Source: an uncultured Saprospiraceae bacterium
GTDB taxonomy: Bacteria; Bacteroidota; Bacteroidia; Chitinophagales; Saprospiraceae
Assembly: GCA_937928045.1 (NCBI GenBank)
Contig: CALFWO010000032.1
Coordinates: 62,001-126,000, forward strand
Direction: 5' to 3'
DNA length: 64,000 bases
The notes beneath the pieces are model-generated. The model searched no databases. It saw only the letters and a program-made list of their open reading frames with translations, and had not been told where the DNA came from. Every line of letters starts with the position of its first letter. Position 1 is the stretch's first letter. Positions 16,300-26,278 of this stretch are shown piece by piece. Position numbers and translations under genes: made by a program.

Positions 16300-16307
16300 C
16301 AAAGTTA
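16300..16307 (-). promoter_or_regulatory. Candidate -7 box for the yfcC-argE operon
   Basis: TAACTTTG on the minus strand matches TAnnTTTG, with eight bases between it and the yfcC ATG. A TTCG at the expected -33 position is one base off consensus. The implied leader is very short. Confidence 0.45.
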
Positions 16308-16499
16308 TGAACTCAATATAGGCTTTCGAACTGCTAAATCTATTAGATATCGTGTCAATATTACAGGTTAACCAAAAATTACTGACAATATTTCAGGCGC
16401 TCTCCTAAATTTCCAGCCATTTTTTCAGCAAAAAGGCAATGGCATATCGCTTGATGCATTCCAATGTATAGACCAAAGTGAATTTAAAGAAAATTGAAC

Positions 16500-19133
16500 A
16501 TGAATAAATTAACTATAAAAACACAAGAGGCATTGCAACGCGGTCAGCAATTGGCCATGCAATCCCAGCATGTTGCAATCGAACCGGGACATATATTTTT
16601 AGGGTTATTAGAGGTTGATCAGCATGTTACTCCTGCTATGATCAAAGAGGTAGGAGCGAATTTTGAAATGATCAAGAAATCTGCGGAACAAGTTGTGCTG
16701 GGATATCCAAAAATATCCAACGGAAATCCTGCGCAAAATCTTTCCAGAGCAGGAAATGAGATTATGCAAAAGGCGGCAATTGCAGCTAGAGAATTAAAAG
16801 ATGAATACATCACTTTGGAACATCTGTTCTTAGGAATATTCAGGACTCAAGATAGCATCAGCCAAATCTTAAAAGATGCAGGTGTCAACGAATCCGCGTT
16901 AAAAACTTCAATAGAAAATTTGAGAAAAGGGCAAAGATCCATAACCTCCACTGCAGAGAATAACTACAACGCGTTGGCAAAATATGCTGTTGATTTAATT
17001 GATAAAGCCAAAGCTGGAAAATTAGATCCAGTGATTGGTCGTGATGAAGAGATCCGAAGACTACTGCATATTCTCGCTAGAAGAACAAAAAATAATCCGA
17101 TTCTAATTGGACAACCGGGAGTTGGAAAAACGGCTATTGCTGAAGGTCTTGCTCATAGAATAGTAGAAGGAGATGTACCTGAAGATTTACTAAATAAAAA
17201 AATCTTTGCATTGGACATGGGCGCACTGATTGCCGGTGCAAAATTCCAAGGTGAATTTGAAGAGCGATTGAAAGCTGTTGTCAATGAAGTCGTTCAATCT
17301 AATGGTGAGATCATCTTATTCATTGATGAAATTCACACTTTGGTTGGTGCCGGAAAAAATGCAGGAGCAATGGATGCTGCGAACATTTTAAAACCAGCAT
17401 TAGCTAGAGGAGAACTCAGAACTATAGGAGCCACAACTTTAGACGAATATCAAAAATACTTTGAATCAGATAAAGCATTGGAAAGAAGATTCCAAACCGT
17501 GATTGTAGATGAACCTATGGAAGAAGATGCCATCTCTATTCTTCGAGGATTAAAGGATCGGTACGAAGCCCATCATAAAATAAATATAAAAGATGAAGCC
17601 GTGGTAGCCGCGGTACAATTGTCTACAAGATATATTACTGATCGATTCTTACCAGACAAGGCAATTGATCTTATTGACGAGGCGGCGGCTAAATTGCGAC
17701 TTGAGATGAACTCTGTTCCACAAGAATTGGATGAATTGGAACGAAAAATTAGGCAGCTTGAAATAAAGCGGGAGGCTATCAAAAGAGAGGCCGATCGGGA
17801 ACAACTGCTGCAAATAACTGAAGAATTGGCAAATCTCGAAGAATCGAAAAATAGATATCGTAAGCAATGGGAAAATGAGCGCAGTTTAATTCTTGAATTG
17901 CAACAGACAAAGGAGGAATTAGAACAATTCAAAATACAATCTGCACAAGCAGAACGAGCAGGAGATTTTAGTAAAGCAGCCGAAATTAGATATGGAAAAA
18001 TTCCTTCCGCTCAAGAAAAACTTGTTTCGCTTCAAAAGGAAATTGCGGCGCGTTCAGAAACAACAGAGTTGCTACTCAGGGAAGAAGTAACTGCGGAAGA
18101 CATTGCTCAAATCGTAGGAAAGTGGACAGGAATTCCTGTTACTAAGATGCTCCAAAGCGAACGGGAAAAACTGGTGTATTTAGAAGATGAATTGCACAAA
18201 CGGGTAGTTGGTCAGGAAGATGCTATTGAAGCCATCAGTGATGCGATTCGAAGATCGAGAACAGGATTGGGAGATGATAAAAAACCAGTCGGATCCTTTT
18301 TATTCCTAGGGAGTACAGGTGTTGGAAAAACAGAATTGGCTAAGGCATTGGCGCAATACTTATTCAATGATGAAAATTTATTGACAAGAATTGACATGAG
18401 CGAATATCAGGAAAGGCATGCGGTCGCAAGACTAGTCGGTGCTCCTCCAGGTTATGTTGGATACGATGCCGGCGGTCAACTTACAGAAGCAGTGAGAAGA
18501 AAACCTTACTCCGTGATTCTTCTTGACGAAATAGAAAAAGCGCATCCCGATGTTTTCAATATACTGCTCCAAGTATTGGATGAAGGAAGGTTGACAGATT
18601 CCAAAGGTAGGATTGCAAATTTCAAAAATTGTATCGTGATCATGACTTCAAATCTTGGCGCTGAAATTATCCAAGATCAATTTGAAAACAATGATCGTAA
18701 CCCAGCAGAAAATGCCAAAAAGCAAATCACCAATATGCTTAAGCAGCAACTGAGGCCAGAATTTATTAATAGAATTGACGAAGTGGTTATGTTCCATCCA
18801 TTGACAAGAAAAAATCTTCGCACAATTGTAGATATTCAGGTTAAGCAATTGCAAGCAAAATTGAACGATAAGCAGATTGAATTGATTGTGACAAAACAAG
18901 CTTTAGATCAATTGGCTATGGAAGGCTACGATCCAGAATACGGGGCACGGCCCATCAAAAGGGTTATTCAAAAAAGGGTAATGAATGTATTGTCGAAAGA
19001 AATGTTATTACAAAAAGTACAAGCTGGACAAACAATCGTCCTTGATGCCTTTGAAAGTCAGTTGGTATTTAGAGCACCATTGAAAAAAGAGAAATCAATA
19101 AAAGGAGAAGAAGTTCCAAGCGCTAGTAAATAA
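16500..19133 (+). CDS. clpB: ATP-dependent disaggregase ClpB
   Basis: An 877-residue Hsp100 chaperone that threads aggregated proteins with DnaK help. All parts are present in order: a Clp N domain (1-145), AAA-1 with Walker A GQPGVGKT (204-211) and Walker B LFIDEIH, the coiled-coil middle domain (about 400-525, Glu/Lys/Gln-rich), and AAA-2 with Walker A GSTGVGKT (604-611), Walker [14 protein letters not shown] and the C-terminal D2 small domain ([15 protein letters not shown]). The length is normal. The middle domain and lack of a ClpP-binding loop separate it from ClpA/ClpC. I start at the ATG at 16500, not the in-frame TTG two codons earlier. Two 14-bp near-repeats lie 104-147 bases upstream; no obvious heat-shock element was found. 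Confidence 0.98.
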   Translation: MNKLTIKTQEALQRGQQLAMQSQHVAIEPGHIFLGLLEVDQHVTPAMIKEVGANFEMIKKSAEQVVLGYPKISNGNPAQNLSRAGNEIMQKAAIAARELKDEYITLEHLFLGIFRTQDSISQILKDAGVNESALKTSIENLRKGQRSITSTAENNYNALAKYAVDLIDKAKAGKLDPVIGRDEEIRRLLHILARRTKNNPILIGQPGVGKTAIAEGLAHRIVEGDVPEDLLNKKIFALDMGALIAGAKFQGEFEERLKAVVNEVVQSNGEIILFIDEIHTLVGAGKNAGAMDAANILKPALARGELRTIGATTLDEYQKYFESDKALERRFQTVIVDEPMEEDAISILRGLKDRYEAHHKINIKDEAVVAAVQLSTRYITDRFLPDKAIDLIDEAAAKLRLEMNSVPQELDELERKIRQLEIKREAIKREADREQLLQITEELANLEESKNRYRKQWENERSLILELQQTKEELEQFKIQSAQAERAGDFSKAAEIRYGKIPSAQEKLVSLQKEIAARSETTELLLREEVTAEDIAQIVGKWTGIPVTKMLQSEREKLVYLEDELHKRVVGQEDAIEAISDAIRRSRTGLGDDKKPVGSFLFLGSTGVGKTELAKALAQYLFNDENLLTRIDMSEYQERHAVARLVGAPPGYVGYDAGGQLTEAVRRKPYSVILLDEIEKAHPDVFNILLQVLDEGRLTDSKGRIANFKNCIVIMTSNLGAEIIQDQFENNDRNPAENAKKQITNMLKQQLRPEFINRIDEVVMFHPLTRKNLRTIVDIQVKQLQAKLNDKQIELIVTKQALDQLAMEGYDPEYGARPIKRVIQKRVMNVLSKEMLLQKVQAGQTIVLDAFESQLVFRAPLKKEKSIKGEEVPSASK

Positions 19134-19200
19134 ATTTTCTATTGTGCAGAATGAGATTAAATGCACAAACAATAAGTGATAGATTTTTCATGAGTTCAGG

Positions 19201-19229
19201 CAGGGTTGGCATAATGTCAGCCCTGTTTT
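19201..19229 (+). terminator. Intrinsic terminator after clpB
   Basis: A 10-bp stem CAGGGTTGGC/GTCAGCCCTG (19201-19210, 19216-19225; two G-U pairs) with loop ATAAT is followed by TTTTA. Confidence 0.8.
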
Positions 19230-19344
19230 AATTACAATCAATGTTTTCCCCAAATAATTAAACCACTATTTCGTCATTAGCCATGCCATTTCAGCAACCT
19301 AATTGCTTCAAAATCAGTTTAACTATTAGGAAAATCTGATCATC

Positions 19345-20157
19345 ATGAACACCGAATTTAAGCAGCGATTATTTGAAAGACACAAATTAAGTGATCCTAT
19401 TCCCTCTACTCAAAAAACAAGTGAATGGGTAGAACAATTATTGGGAATTCTGTTTCCTGAAATGTCTGACGAGGACTATCCACTTTTCGGAGATTTGGAT
19501 GATGCCATTTACAAAAATCAAATCATTCTAAAAGAATTGATGCAGCCTGCGGCAGCTAATATTCCCAAAGGAATTGATTTCTGCTGCAATGGATTTTATC
19601 AGGAAATTCCAAAGATCTACGAATTGCTTTTAATGGATGCGGAGGCCATCACAAAAGGAGACCCTGCGGCAACCAACAAAATAGAAGTACTTAGAACCTA
19701 CCCCGGATTTTACGCCATTGCCATTTATCGAATAGCAAATATATTTCACTCATTTGAAGTCCCATTGATTCCACGAATTCTTACAGAATATGCGCATGAA
19801 AAAACGGGAATTGATATTCATCCCGGTGCAAGCATTGGAAAAAGATTTTGCATTGACCACGGAACAGGGGTAGTCATTGGTGGGACTACAATAATCGGAG
19901 ATGATGTTAAAGTTTATCAAGGAGTGACATTGGGAGCTCTTTCTGTCAAAAAAGAATTGGCAAAAGTTAAAAGACATCCAACTATAGAAGATAATGTTGT
20001 CATCTATTCAGGAGCGACTATCTTGGGTGGAAAAACTGTGATCGGAAAAGAAAGTATCATCGGAGGAAATGTATGGTTAACAAAATCTGTTCCCAGCAAA
20101 TCTAGAATATATTACAAAGGAAATATTGCTCAACATAGCTCAACTCTAAATTCATAA
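19345..20157 (+). CDS. cysE: Serine O-acetyltransferase
   Basis: A 270-residue enzyme that acetylates L-serine with acetyl-CoA, the first committed step of cysteine synthesis. The N-terminal helical half is followed by a left-handed beta-helix of hexapeptide repeats (GIDIHPGASIG, the FCIDHGTGVVIGGTTIIGDD segment with the active-site His-Asp, VTLGALS, YSGATILGGKTVIG). The C-terminus ends ...AQHSSTLNS. It lies two bases upstream of the cysteine synthase gene; the two proteins normally form the cysteine synthase complex. Confidence 0.95.
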   Translation: MNTEFKQRLFERHKLSDPIPSTQKTSEWVEQLLGILFPEMSDEDYPLFGDLDDAIYKNQIILKELMQPAAANIPKGIDFCCNGFYQEIPKIYELLLMDAEAITKGDPAATNKIEVLRTYPGFYAIAIYRIANIFHSFEVPLIPRILTEYAHEKTGIDIHPGASIGKRFCIDHGTGVVIGGTTIIGDDVKVYQGVTLGALSVKKELAKVKRHPTIEDNVVIYSGATILGGKTVIGKESIIGGNVWLTKSVPSKSRIYYKGNIAQHSSTLNS

Positions 20158-20159
20158 AT

Positions 20160-21038
20160 ATGCCGAGCATTATAGAATTAATTGGGAACACCCCACTTGT
20201 CCCAATTCAACACTTGAATACAAACAATCAGGTGACCCTAATGGGAAAACTAGAAGGCCAAAATCCGGGAGGTTCTGTAAAAGATCGCGCAGCACTTGGC
20301 ATGATTCAAGCTGCTATTGAATCTGGCAAATTAGCCTCTGGAATTAGACTTGTGGAAGCGACCAGTGGAAATACCGGAATCGCACTATCTATGATTGCCG
20401 CTCATTATAAAATCCCAATCACCTTAGTTATGCCTGAAAGTGCCACAGCCGAAAGAGTTGGAACAATGAAAGCTTATGGCGCCGAAGTGATATTGACTCC
20501 AGCAGAAGGAACGATTGAATATTCGCGAAAACATGCGGCTGAATTGGTGCAGCAAGGAGGTTTTCATTTGCTCAATCAATTTGCAAATCCCAATAATTAT
20601 GGGATGCATTACAAAACCACCGGTCCAGAAATATGGAATGCCACCAAAGGAAAGATCACCCATTTTGTATCTTCTATGGGAACAACCGGAACCATTATGG
20701 GCGTAAGTAGATTTTTAAAAGAGAAAAATCCTAACATTCAAATCATTGGTGTTCAACCTACCGACGGATCAAGAATCCCAGGAATTCGAAGATGGAGTCC
20801 AGCATTTTTACCGAAAATATATGAACCAGAGAGGGTTGATAGAATAATTGATGTTAGTAGAGCGCAAGCTATTGATCAAATGAAACAATTGGGAACCCAA
20901 GAAAGTATATTTTGCGGCTTATCAAGTGGCGGCGCCATGCATGCGGCCTTACAAATTGCAAATGAGCTTACAGAAGGGCTTATTGTTAGTATTGTTTGCG
21001 ACAGAGGAGATCGATATTTAAGTACAGGTCTATGGTAA
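20160..21038 (+). CDS. cysM: Cysteine synthase B (O-acetylserine sulfhydrylase)
   Basis: A 292-residue PLP enzyme that makes cysteine from O-acetylserine and sulfide (CysM types also use thiosulfate). The Schiff-base lysine is K41 in PGGSVKDRAA. The substrate loop is EATSGNTGIALS, the phosphate-binding segment SSMGTTGTIMG, and the C-terminal PLP-contact serine lies in FCGLSSGGA. The short N-terminus and the arginine-rich RIPGIRRWSPAF segment place it with CysM rather than CysK. It is the second gene of a cysE-cysM operon. Confidence 0.95.
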   Translation: MPSIIELIGNTPLVPIQHLNTNNQVTLMGKLEGQNPGGSVKDRAALGMIQAAIESGKLASGIRLVEATSGNTGIALSMIAAHYKIPITLVMPESATAERVGTMKAYGAEVILTPAEGTIEYSRKHAAELVQQGGFHLLNQFANPNNYGMHYKTTGPEIWNATKGKITHFVSSMGTTGTIMGVSRFLKEKNPNIQIIGVQPTDGSRIPGIRRWSPAFLPKIYEPERVDRIIDVSRAQAIDQMKQLGTQESIFCGLSSGGAMHAALQIANELTEGLIVSIVCDRGDRYLSTGLW

Positions 21039-21085
21039 AAATTATCTTTACAATACCTTACCATATCAATAAGAAATTATAACAA

Positions 21086-23485
21086 ATGAAATATATACTT
21101 CCGCTTCTATTACTTTTTGCAAGCCTTGGTCTTCAGGCGCAAGAATCGACCACTTATTCAAAGGTCCGTATTGATCTGACCAATCATGAAATTTCAGAAC
21201 TTGGCGTACTTGGCTTGGAAATAGATCACGGTGCATATCATCGTGGTAAACACTTTGTAAGCATTCTTAGTGAAAACGAAATAGCCGAAGTAAAGGCCGC
21301 AGGGATTCCGTACAAGGTGGAAATAGCTGATGCTACTGAACATTACTTGAGAACTGTGGCAGAGTCCGCACATGGTCACGATCACGGCCCATCAACGGCT
21401 CGGGTAAATGAGTGCAATAGTTCTGGTGGAGCTCCAATTTATGATTATGACACTCCGGAAAATTACACCAATGGTTCCATGGGTGGTTATCTGACCATGG
21501 ATGAATACCTAACGGTGCTTGATGATATGTCTTCAAAGTATCCTAATCTAATCACCCAGAAGCAACCGATTGGAAATTTACAGACTGAAGAAGGTAGATC
21601 CATTTATTGGTTGAAAATTTCTGACAATCCTAACATGGATGAAGATGAACCGGAGGTCTTGTACAATGCACTTCATCATGCACGCGAACCAAATTCTATG
21701 TCTCAATTAATTTTCTTCATGTGGTATGTGTTAGAAAATTATGAGACAGATCCAGAAATTAAATTTTTACTCGACAATACGGAACTGTATTTTATTCCCA
21801 TGGTGAATCCGGATGGTTATGCTTACAATCAATCTACTGATCCCAACGGAGGTGGTTTTTGGAGAAAGAACCGATGGAAAGATTCAAACGGAGAAGCTTT
21901 TGGTGTTGATCTAAATAGAAACTATGGTTTTGAGTGGGCTTATGACAATCAAGGATCCTCTCCAAATCCCGGTTCTGGAACTTTCAGAGGTTTATCGGCT
22001 TTTTCTGAGCCGGAAACTCAAGCGGTAAAAATGCTTTGTGAAGCCCATAACTTTCAACTGGCTTTAAATTATCACACCTTTGGAAATTTATTAATTCACC
22101 CATGGGGATTTAGCGACATGCCAACAGCTGAAGATGAGAGCTTTAAGACTATGGGGCGATTTTTAAATATTGAAAATAATTATAAGCTTGGAACCGGCAC
22201 GGAGACTGTAGGCTATACAGTTAATGGAGATTCAGATGATTATATGTATGGAGAGCAAGTTGATAAAAACAAAATTTACTCTTATACCCCAGAGGTAGGT
22301 CCAGGCTTTTGGCCTCAACCCAGTGAGATTGATAATTTAAATAAATCAAATGTTCGAATGAACATTAATCTTGGTTTGCTAACCCACAATACATTGATTG
22401 CGATAGATGAATCCCCGCTTCTTTACACTGGATATGACAACCAATTGAATATAAAATTAAAGCAAGCTGGATTGGCGTCTGGAACGAACACTGTAACTGT
22501 GACTTCATCTGATCCTAATGTGATTTCCATTGGACCTCCAATCACTACCAATTTCGAACATTTAGAAGAAGAAGTTTTTAACATTGACTTTTCAATTGCT
22601 CCTACGGTTACCACAACAATCGATGTTACATTTACAATTACGATTGATAATGGACAGCTTTCTCAAAGTCAAGAAATCAAAAAAAGTATTGCTCAAGGAT
22701 CTCCAACCATATTGGTCTTAGATGAAATTAGCAATGATGAAAATTTTAATGCTAATGACAATTGGGGAATTACAAATGAAGAATTTGTTTCGGCACCAAC
22801 AAGTTATACTGATAGTCCTGGGAGTGATTATACTTCTAATCGTAATGACCATGTTTTATTCACAGAACCGATAGATTTATCAGAGGCAGTATCTGCAACT
22901 TTAAATTACAAAGCGCAGTGGGATATTGAAGACGATTTTGACTTCGTACAAGTCTTGGTAGGTACTCAACCGAATATTAATTTAATGACCGCTCAATGTG
23001 GGATTTTTACAAATCCTGGAAGTAGTGATCAAATAGAAGGTGCACCACTCTACGATGGTACTCAAGCCGAATGGGTGGCAGAAAAGATTAGTTTGGCAGA
23101 TTTCTTAGGAGAAGAAAATGTATACTTTGGATTTAGATTTATCAGCGACGGATTTGTAAACGGAGATGGCTTTTACTTCGACGATTTAGAATTAGAAATT
23201 ATTTTAGATACTGATACTGATACTGATAACTTTGTGTTTAGCAATGCAATTTCTATAGCGCCTAATCCAACGAAGGACAACTTTAGCATAGTCTTCGATG
23301 AAGCGTTGACTGAATCAAGTACAATGAGCTTTCAATTAATTGATGTCTCTGGAAGAATTGTTTTGCAAAACGATTTAAATGAAAGAAAGACTATCGATAT
23401 CAATCATCTGTCTAACGGGGTTTATCAATTGATTCTGATGGCTGGTGATCGCAAACTTGCTATTAAAAAGGTAGTGAAGATTTAG
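21086..23485 (+). CDS. Secreted M14 zinc carboxypeptidase with T9SS sorting domain
   Basis: A 799-residue exported peptidase. A signal peptide (1-18) and a propeptide-like region (to about 100) precede the M14 catalytic domain. Zinc ligands are H198 and E201 (HHARE) and H330 (LNYHTFG). The general base is E403 (TPEVGPGFWP). A conserved NPDGY and VDLNRNYGFEW follow the family pattern. Residues 440-700 look like beta-sandwich domains, including a segment with 'YFDDLELEI' typical of adhesin-like jelly rolls. The last about 80 residues (SIAPNPTKDNF ... SGRIVLQN ... LSNGVYQLIL ... KKVVKI) are a type A T9SS sorting domain, so the protein is exported across the outer membrane. Confidence 0.95.
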   Translation: MKYILPLLLLFASLGLQAQESTTYSKVRIDLTNHEISELGVLGLEIDHGAYHRGKHFVSILSENEIAEVKAAGIPYKVEIADATEHYLRTVAESAHGHDHGPSTARVNECNSSGGAPIYDYDTPENYTNGSMGGYLTMDEYLTVLDDMSSKYPNLITQKQPIGNLQTEEGRSIYWLKISDNPNMDEDEPEVLYNALHHAREPNSMSQLIFFMWYVLENYETDPEIKFLLDNTELYFIPMVNPDGYAYNQSTDPNGGGFWRKNRWKDSNGEAFGVDLNRNYGFEWAYDNQGSSPNPGSGTFRGLSAFSEPETQAVKMLCEAHNFQLALNYHTFGNLLIHPWGFSDMPTAEDESFKTMGRFLNIENNYKLGTGTETVGYTVNGDSDDYMYGEQVDKNKIYSYTPEVGPGFWPQPSEIDNLNKSNVRMNINLGLLTHNTLIAIDESPLLYTGYDNQLNIKLKQAGLASGTNTVTVTSSDPNVISIGPPITTNFEHLEEEVFNIDFSIAPTVTTTIDVTFTITIDNGQLSQSQEIKKSIAQGSPTILVLDEISNDENFNANDNWGITNEEFVSAPTSYTDSPGSDYTSNRNDHVLFTEPIDLSEAVSATLNYKAQWDIEDDFDFVQVLVGTQPNINLMTAQCGIFTNPGSSDQIEGAPLYDGTQAEWVAEKISLADFLGEENVYFGFRFISDGFVNGDGFYFDDLELEIILDTDTDTDNFVFSNAISIAPNPTKDNFSIVFDEALTESSTMSFQLIDVSGRIVLQNDLNERKTIDINHLSNGVYQLILMAGDRKLAIKKVVKI

Positions 23486-23503
23486 GGAAAAACCGGTTTC
23501 ACT

Positions 23504-23544
23504 AAGAAGGGCGACTTTGTTATCAAGGTCGCCCTTCTTGTTTT
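23504..23544 (+). terminator. Strong intrinsic terminator after the M14 peptidase gene
   Basis: A perfect 12-bp stem AAGAAGGGCGAC/GTCGCCCTTCTT (23504-23515, 23528-23539) with a 12-base loop is followed by GTTTTC. It separates the peptidase gene from the next T9SS gene. Confidence 0.88.
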
Positions 23545-23594
23545 CATTAGCACCCAAGGCATCCCATACTTCAAAGACTTCGTTCAAGAGGTAT

Positions 23595-24539
23595 ATGTCA
23601 GGAATTACTTTTAAAGGCTGGTTATACTTCATCTTGATTTGGGCTTCAACTCCCTTTCTATCCTTTGGACAGTCAGATCAATGGAACTTAGATTTTGAAA
23701 TTTGGGACTACTATAATACTACTCCTGACCTTTGGTTTGATACGACTATAGTAGAAAATCGCGTAGGCTTATTTCCGCCCAGATGGCATTATAGATCAGA
23801 TCATATTCCAGAGGGAACTGGCCTTGGAAGAACAACAGATGCCACAAAAGGAGACTACGCAATCGCATTATCCGGATTCTATCAATATCAAGTTATGAGA
23901 ATTATTTCTGGTGAATCTGATGATAACCCAGGATGGCCTATAAGCTCCAGACCACTAAGTCTTCATGGAGATTACAAGTCTATTCTTCTAGGAAGCTGCG
24001 ATTCTCTAAGAGCCTATGTCGATGTATTCCTAACGAAATTTAATGAGCTAAATAATTCAAGAGATACAATCGGAGTTGGAAAAATAATTTTATCCGAAAC
24101 TTCAAAGGAGTATCAGCAATTTGAAGTTGATATTAACTATTCCAACGATCTTAAAACTCCCGATACCGTAATAATAATTTTAGCAAAAGAAAGATTTGGG
24201 TTTGATGTACCTCCAGCATGCTTGGAATGTGGTCATGTTTTTTTCGACAATCTAAATTTTTCGAACAAACTTAGTGCACTCAATTTACCTGACGATCAAC
24301 TACGCCTGGAAGTTTACCCTAATCCGGCAGATGAAGATTTTTGGGTACATACAAATTGTGAGGAGTGCAGTTTAGATCTTAGCTTTTACAATTCCCAAGG
24401 AAAATTGATTCAACGCCTTCTGAATGTAAGTAACAAGACAAGAATTGAAACCTCAAACTTTTCAAAAGGAATATATTTTATCACTTTGCAAAATAGAACA
24501 ACAAGTTCAAGCATTTCGAATAAATTGATTATCCAGTAG
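23595..24539 (+). CDS. Exported T9SS-cargo protein of unknown function
   Basis: A 314-residue protein. A signal peptide (hydrophobic about residues 8-20, cleavage near SFGQ) is followed by an unrecognised beta-rich region starting WNLDFEIWDYYN and containing CLECGHVFFDNLNF. The C-terminal about 80 residues (LRLEVYPNPADEDFWV ... LSFYNSQGKLIQRL ... FSKGIYFITL) are a T9SS type A sorting domain. The frame extends upstream into the terminator hairpin, so I start at the ATG at 23595. A small lipoprotein gene follows 46 bases later and may be co-transcribed. Confidence 0.85.
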   Translation: MSGITFKGWLYFILIWASTPFLSFGQSDQWNLDFEIWDYYNTTPDLWFDTTIVENRVGLFPPRWHYRSDHIPEGTGLGRTTDATKGDYAIALSGFYQYQVMRIISGESDDNPGWPISSRPLSLHGDYKSILLGSCDSLRAYVDVFLTKFNELNNSRDTIGVGKIILSETSKEYQQFEVDINYSNDLKTPDTVIIILAKERFGFDVPPACLECGHVFFDNLNFSNKLSALNLPDDQLRLEVYPNPADEDFWVHTNCEECSLDLSFYNSQGKLIQRLLNVSNKTRIETSNFSKGIYFITLQNRTTSSSISNKLIIQ

Positions 24540-24585
24540 AAAAATTAAAACAACAAATAGAATTCAACAACTAAAATTTTTAGCC

Positions 24586-24927
24586 ATGAGAATATTAATG
24601 CTAGGTTTAACCATCATGCTTTTTGTTATTTCATGTGAAGAACCTATTGATCCGCCAATTGATTGTACAGGAGAATGTTTATTTACTAAAACAGATGCCA
24701 CTGGCATCATTAGTTTTACGAATTGTTATGACAAATGGTCCATTACCTTTGACGCTGACAGTCTTCAAGCAATCATTATTAACCCTGATTCTAAGTTGGA
24801 AGTTGAAGGTCTTAAGATTGAAGTCAGCGGAATATTTTACGACAATGACTTCCCATTTTTAATGCCAGATCCTCCAGGGCCCATCCAACATAAATTGGAG
24901 ATCAGAAAATATCAAGTTCTTGATTAA
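24586..24927 (+). CDS. Small lipoprotein of unknown function
   Basis: A 113-residue protein with a lipoprotein signal peptide (lipobox VISC, C17). Three further cysteines (C27, C31, C47) in the CTGEC and TNCYDK motifs could form a disulfide or bind metal. The rest is short beta-type sequence with a proline-rich loop (PFLMPDPPGP). No family is recognised. It follows the T9SS cargo gene and ends just before a bidirectional terminator. Confidence 0.75.
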   Translation: MRILMLGLTIMLFVISCEEPIDPPIDCTGECLFTKTDATGIISFTNCYDKWSITFDADSLQAIIINPDSKLEVEGLKIEVSGIFYDNDFPFLMPDPPGPIQHKLEIRKYQVLD

Positions 24928-24946
24928 GAAATAAGCGAACAGCAAT

Positions 24947-24985
24947 AAAAAAGGCTTCCAATAAAATATCATTGGAAGCCTTTTT
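24947..24985. terminator. Bidirectional terminator between lipoprotein and pgk genes
   Basis: A 15-bp stem: the A-run and GGCTTCCAAT (to 24962) pair with ATTGGAAGCC and the T-run (24971-24985) around loop AAAATATC. A-tract on the left and T-tract on the right let it serve both converging genes. Confidence 0.95.
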
Positions 24986-25001
24986 ATAATTTTAAGAATA
25001 G

Positions 25002-26204
25002 TTATTTCTGCATAGCAGCGATCCCAGGCAAAGTTTTGCCTTCTAAAAATTCGAGCATTGCTCCACCACCGGTTGATACGTAACTCACTTCATCTGCCAG
25101 TCCCATTTGATTAACTGCTGCAACTGAGTCTCCTCCACCTACTAATGAGAATGCGCCTTTTTTTGTTGCCTTTGCTACTGCTTTCGCAATGGCCTTGGTT
25201 CCTTTTGCATAAGGTTTCATTTCAAATACGCCCATTGGACCATTCCATAACAAGGTCTTACTTTCCAATATTACTTTTGAAAAAGCTTTCTGCGCATCTG
25301 GACCTATGTCAAGTCCCATCCACCCTTTATTAATCTTATTCGAATCTTTGACTTCCCTTTTAGCTTTTGCACTGAATTGATCTGCGATGGTAGAATCTTT
25401 TGGCAAGTAAATATTTACTTTTCTTTTTTCTGCCTTCTTCAGCAATCTCAAAGCCAGTTTAAGTTTATCTTCTTCCACTAAGCTATTTCCGGTTCTTCCA
25501 CCTTTGGCTTTGATAAAAGTATAAGCCATTCCACCACCTACTATAATATTGTCAGCGAATTCAATGAGTCGATCCAATAATAAAATCTTGTCAGAGACTT
25601 TTGCTCCACCCACAATTGCAGTTACTGGTCTTTCAGGATCATTGATAACCTTGTTTGCATTTTCAATTTCTGCAGACATTAAAAACCCAAAAGACTTACT
25701 TCTTGCGCCAAAGTACTTGGCAACTGTAGCAGTACTGGAGTGTGCTCTGTGCGCTGTTCCGAAGGCATCATTGATATAGATCTGTCCAAGCTTTGACATT
25801 TCCTTTGCTAAGGCTTCATCACCTTTTGTTTCCCCTTTGTTAAATCTTGTGTTTTCTACAAGTAAAATCTCGCCTGGCTTTAACGCTTTGGCCATTTTAT
25901 TGGCAACCTTGCCAACTGTCTCTGGACAGAATTGAACTTTCTTCCTAAGCTTTTTAGAAAGGTGACCTCTAAGATGTTCAAGGGTAAATTTCTTAACATT
26001 AATAGATCCGTCTTCATTCAATTTTTTCTGAGGACGTCCTAAGTGAGACATGATCACGACAGCAGCTCCGCTCTTTAGTAGATACTTTATAGTAGGCAAG
26101 GCTCTTTGGATTCTGGTGTCATCCGTTATTTTATTATTCTTATCGAGCGGTACATTAAAGTCCACTCGAATTAAAACACGCTTATTGGTTACCTTAATGT
26201 TCAT
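25002..26204 (-). CDS. pgk: Phosphoglycerate kinase
   Basis: A 400-residue glycolytic kinase interconverting 1,3-bisphosphoglycerate + ADP and 3-phosphoglycerate + ATP. Landmarks are RVDFNVP, the HLGRP substrate loop, LLVENTRFNKGE, INDAFGTAHRAHSST, AIVGGAKVSDK, LLWNGPMGVFE, and the nucleotide loop FSLVGGGDSVAAV. The start is the ATG at 26204 (MNIKVTNKRV); upstream codons would run into a terminator hairpin. It is lysine-rich (runs such as KKLRKKVQF and KKAEKRK) compared with typical homologues. It lies just downstream of gap, but a terminator separates them, so the pair may be partly or wholly transcribed apart. Confidence 0.97.
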   Translation of the reverse strand: MNIKVTNKRVLIRVDFNVPLDKNNKITDDTRIQRALPTIKYLLKSGAAVVIMSHLGRPQKKLNEDGSINVKKFTLEHLRGHLSKKLRKKVQFCPETVGKVANKMAKALKPGEILLVENTRFNKGETKGDEALAKEMSKLGQIYINDAFGTAHRAHSSTATVAKYFGARSKSFGFLMSAEIENANKVINDPERPVTAIVGGAKVSDKILLLDRLIEFADNIIVGGGMAYTFIKAKGGRTGNSLVEEDKLKLALRLLKKAEKRKVNIYLPKDSTIADQFSAKAKREVKDSNKINKGWMGLDIGPDAQKAFSKVILESKTLLWNGPMGVFEMKPYAKGTKAIAKAVAKATKKGAFSLVGGGDSVAAVNQMGLADEVSYVSTGGGAMLEFLEGKTLPGIAAMQK

Positions 26205-26227
26205 ATTTAATTTTTGACGAAAATAAA

Positions 26228-26258
26228 AAAACACTGTCGAAATTTCCGACAGTGTTTT
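26228..26258 (-). terminator. Terminator between gap and pgk
   Basis: A 12-bp stem AAAACACTGTCG/CGACAGTGTTTT (26228-26239, 26247-26258) with loop AAATTTC. On the minus strand it ends in TTTTTT-rich sequence. It lies 20 bases after the gap stop and 23 bases before the pgk ATG, so it can end or attenuate gap transcripts. Confidence 0.85.
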
Positions 26259-26278
26259 ATAAAATTGTAGTATGAGAA

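Noticed and set aside
17573-17932. A 119-codon open frame antisense inside clpB
   Set aside because: Low-complexity Ser/Cys/Asn translation, entirely under the conserved ClpB middle domain; a codon-bias shadow.
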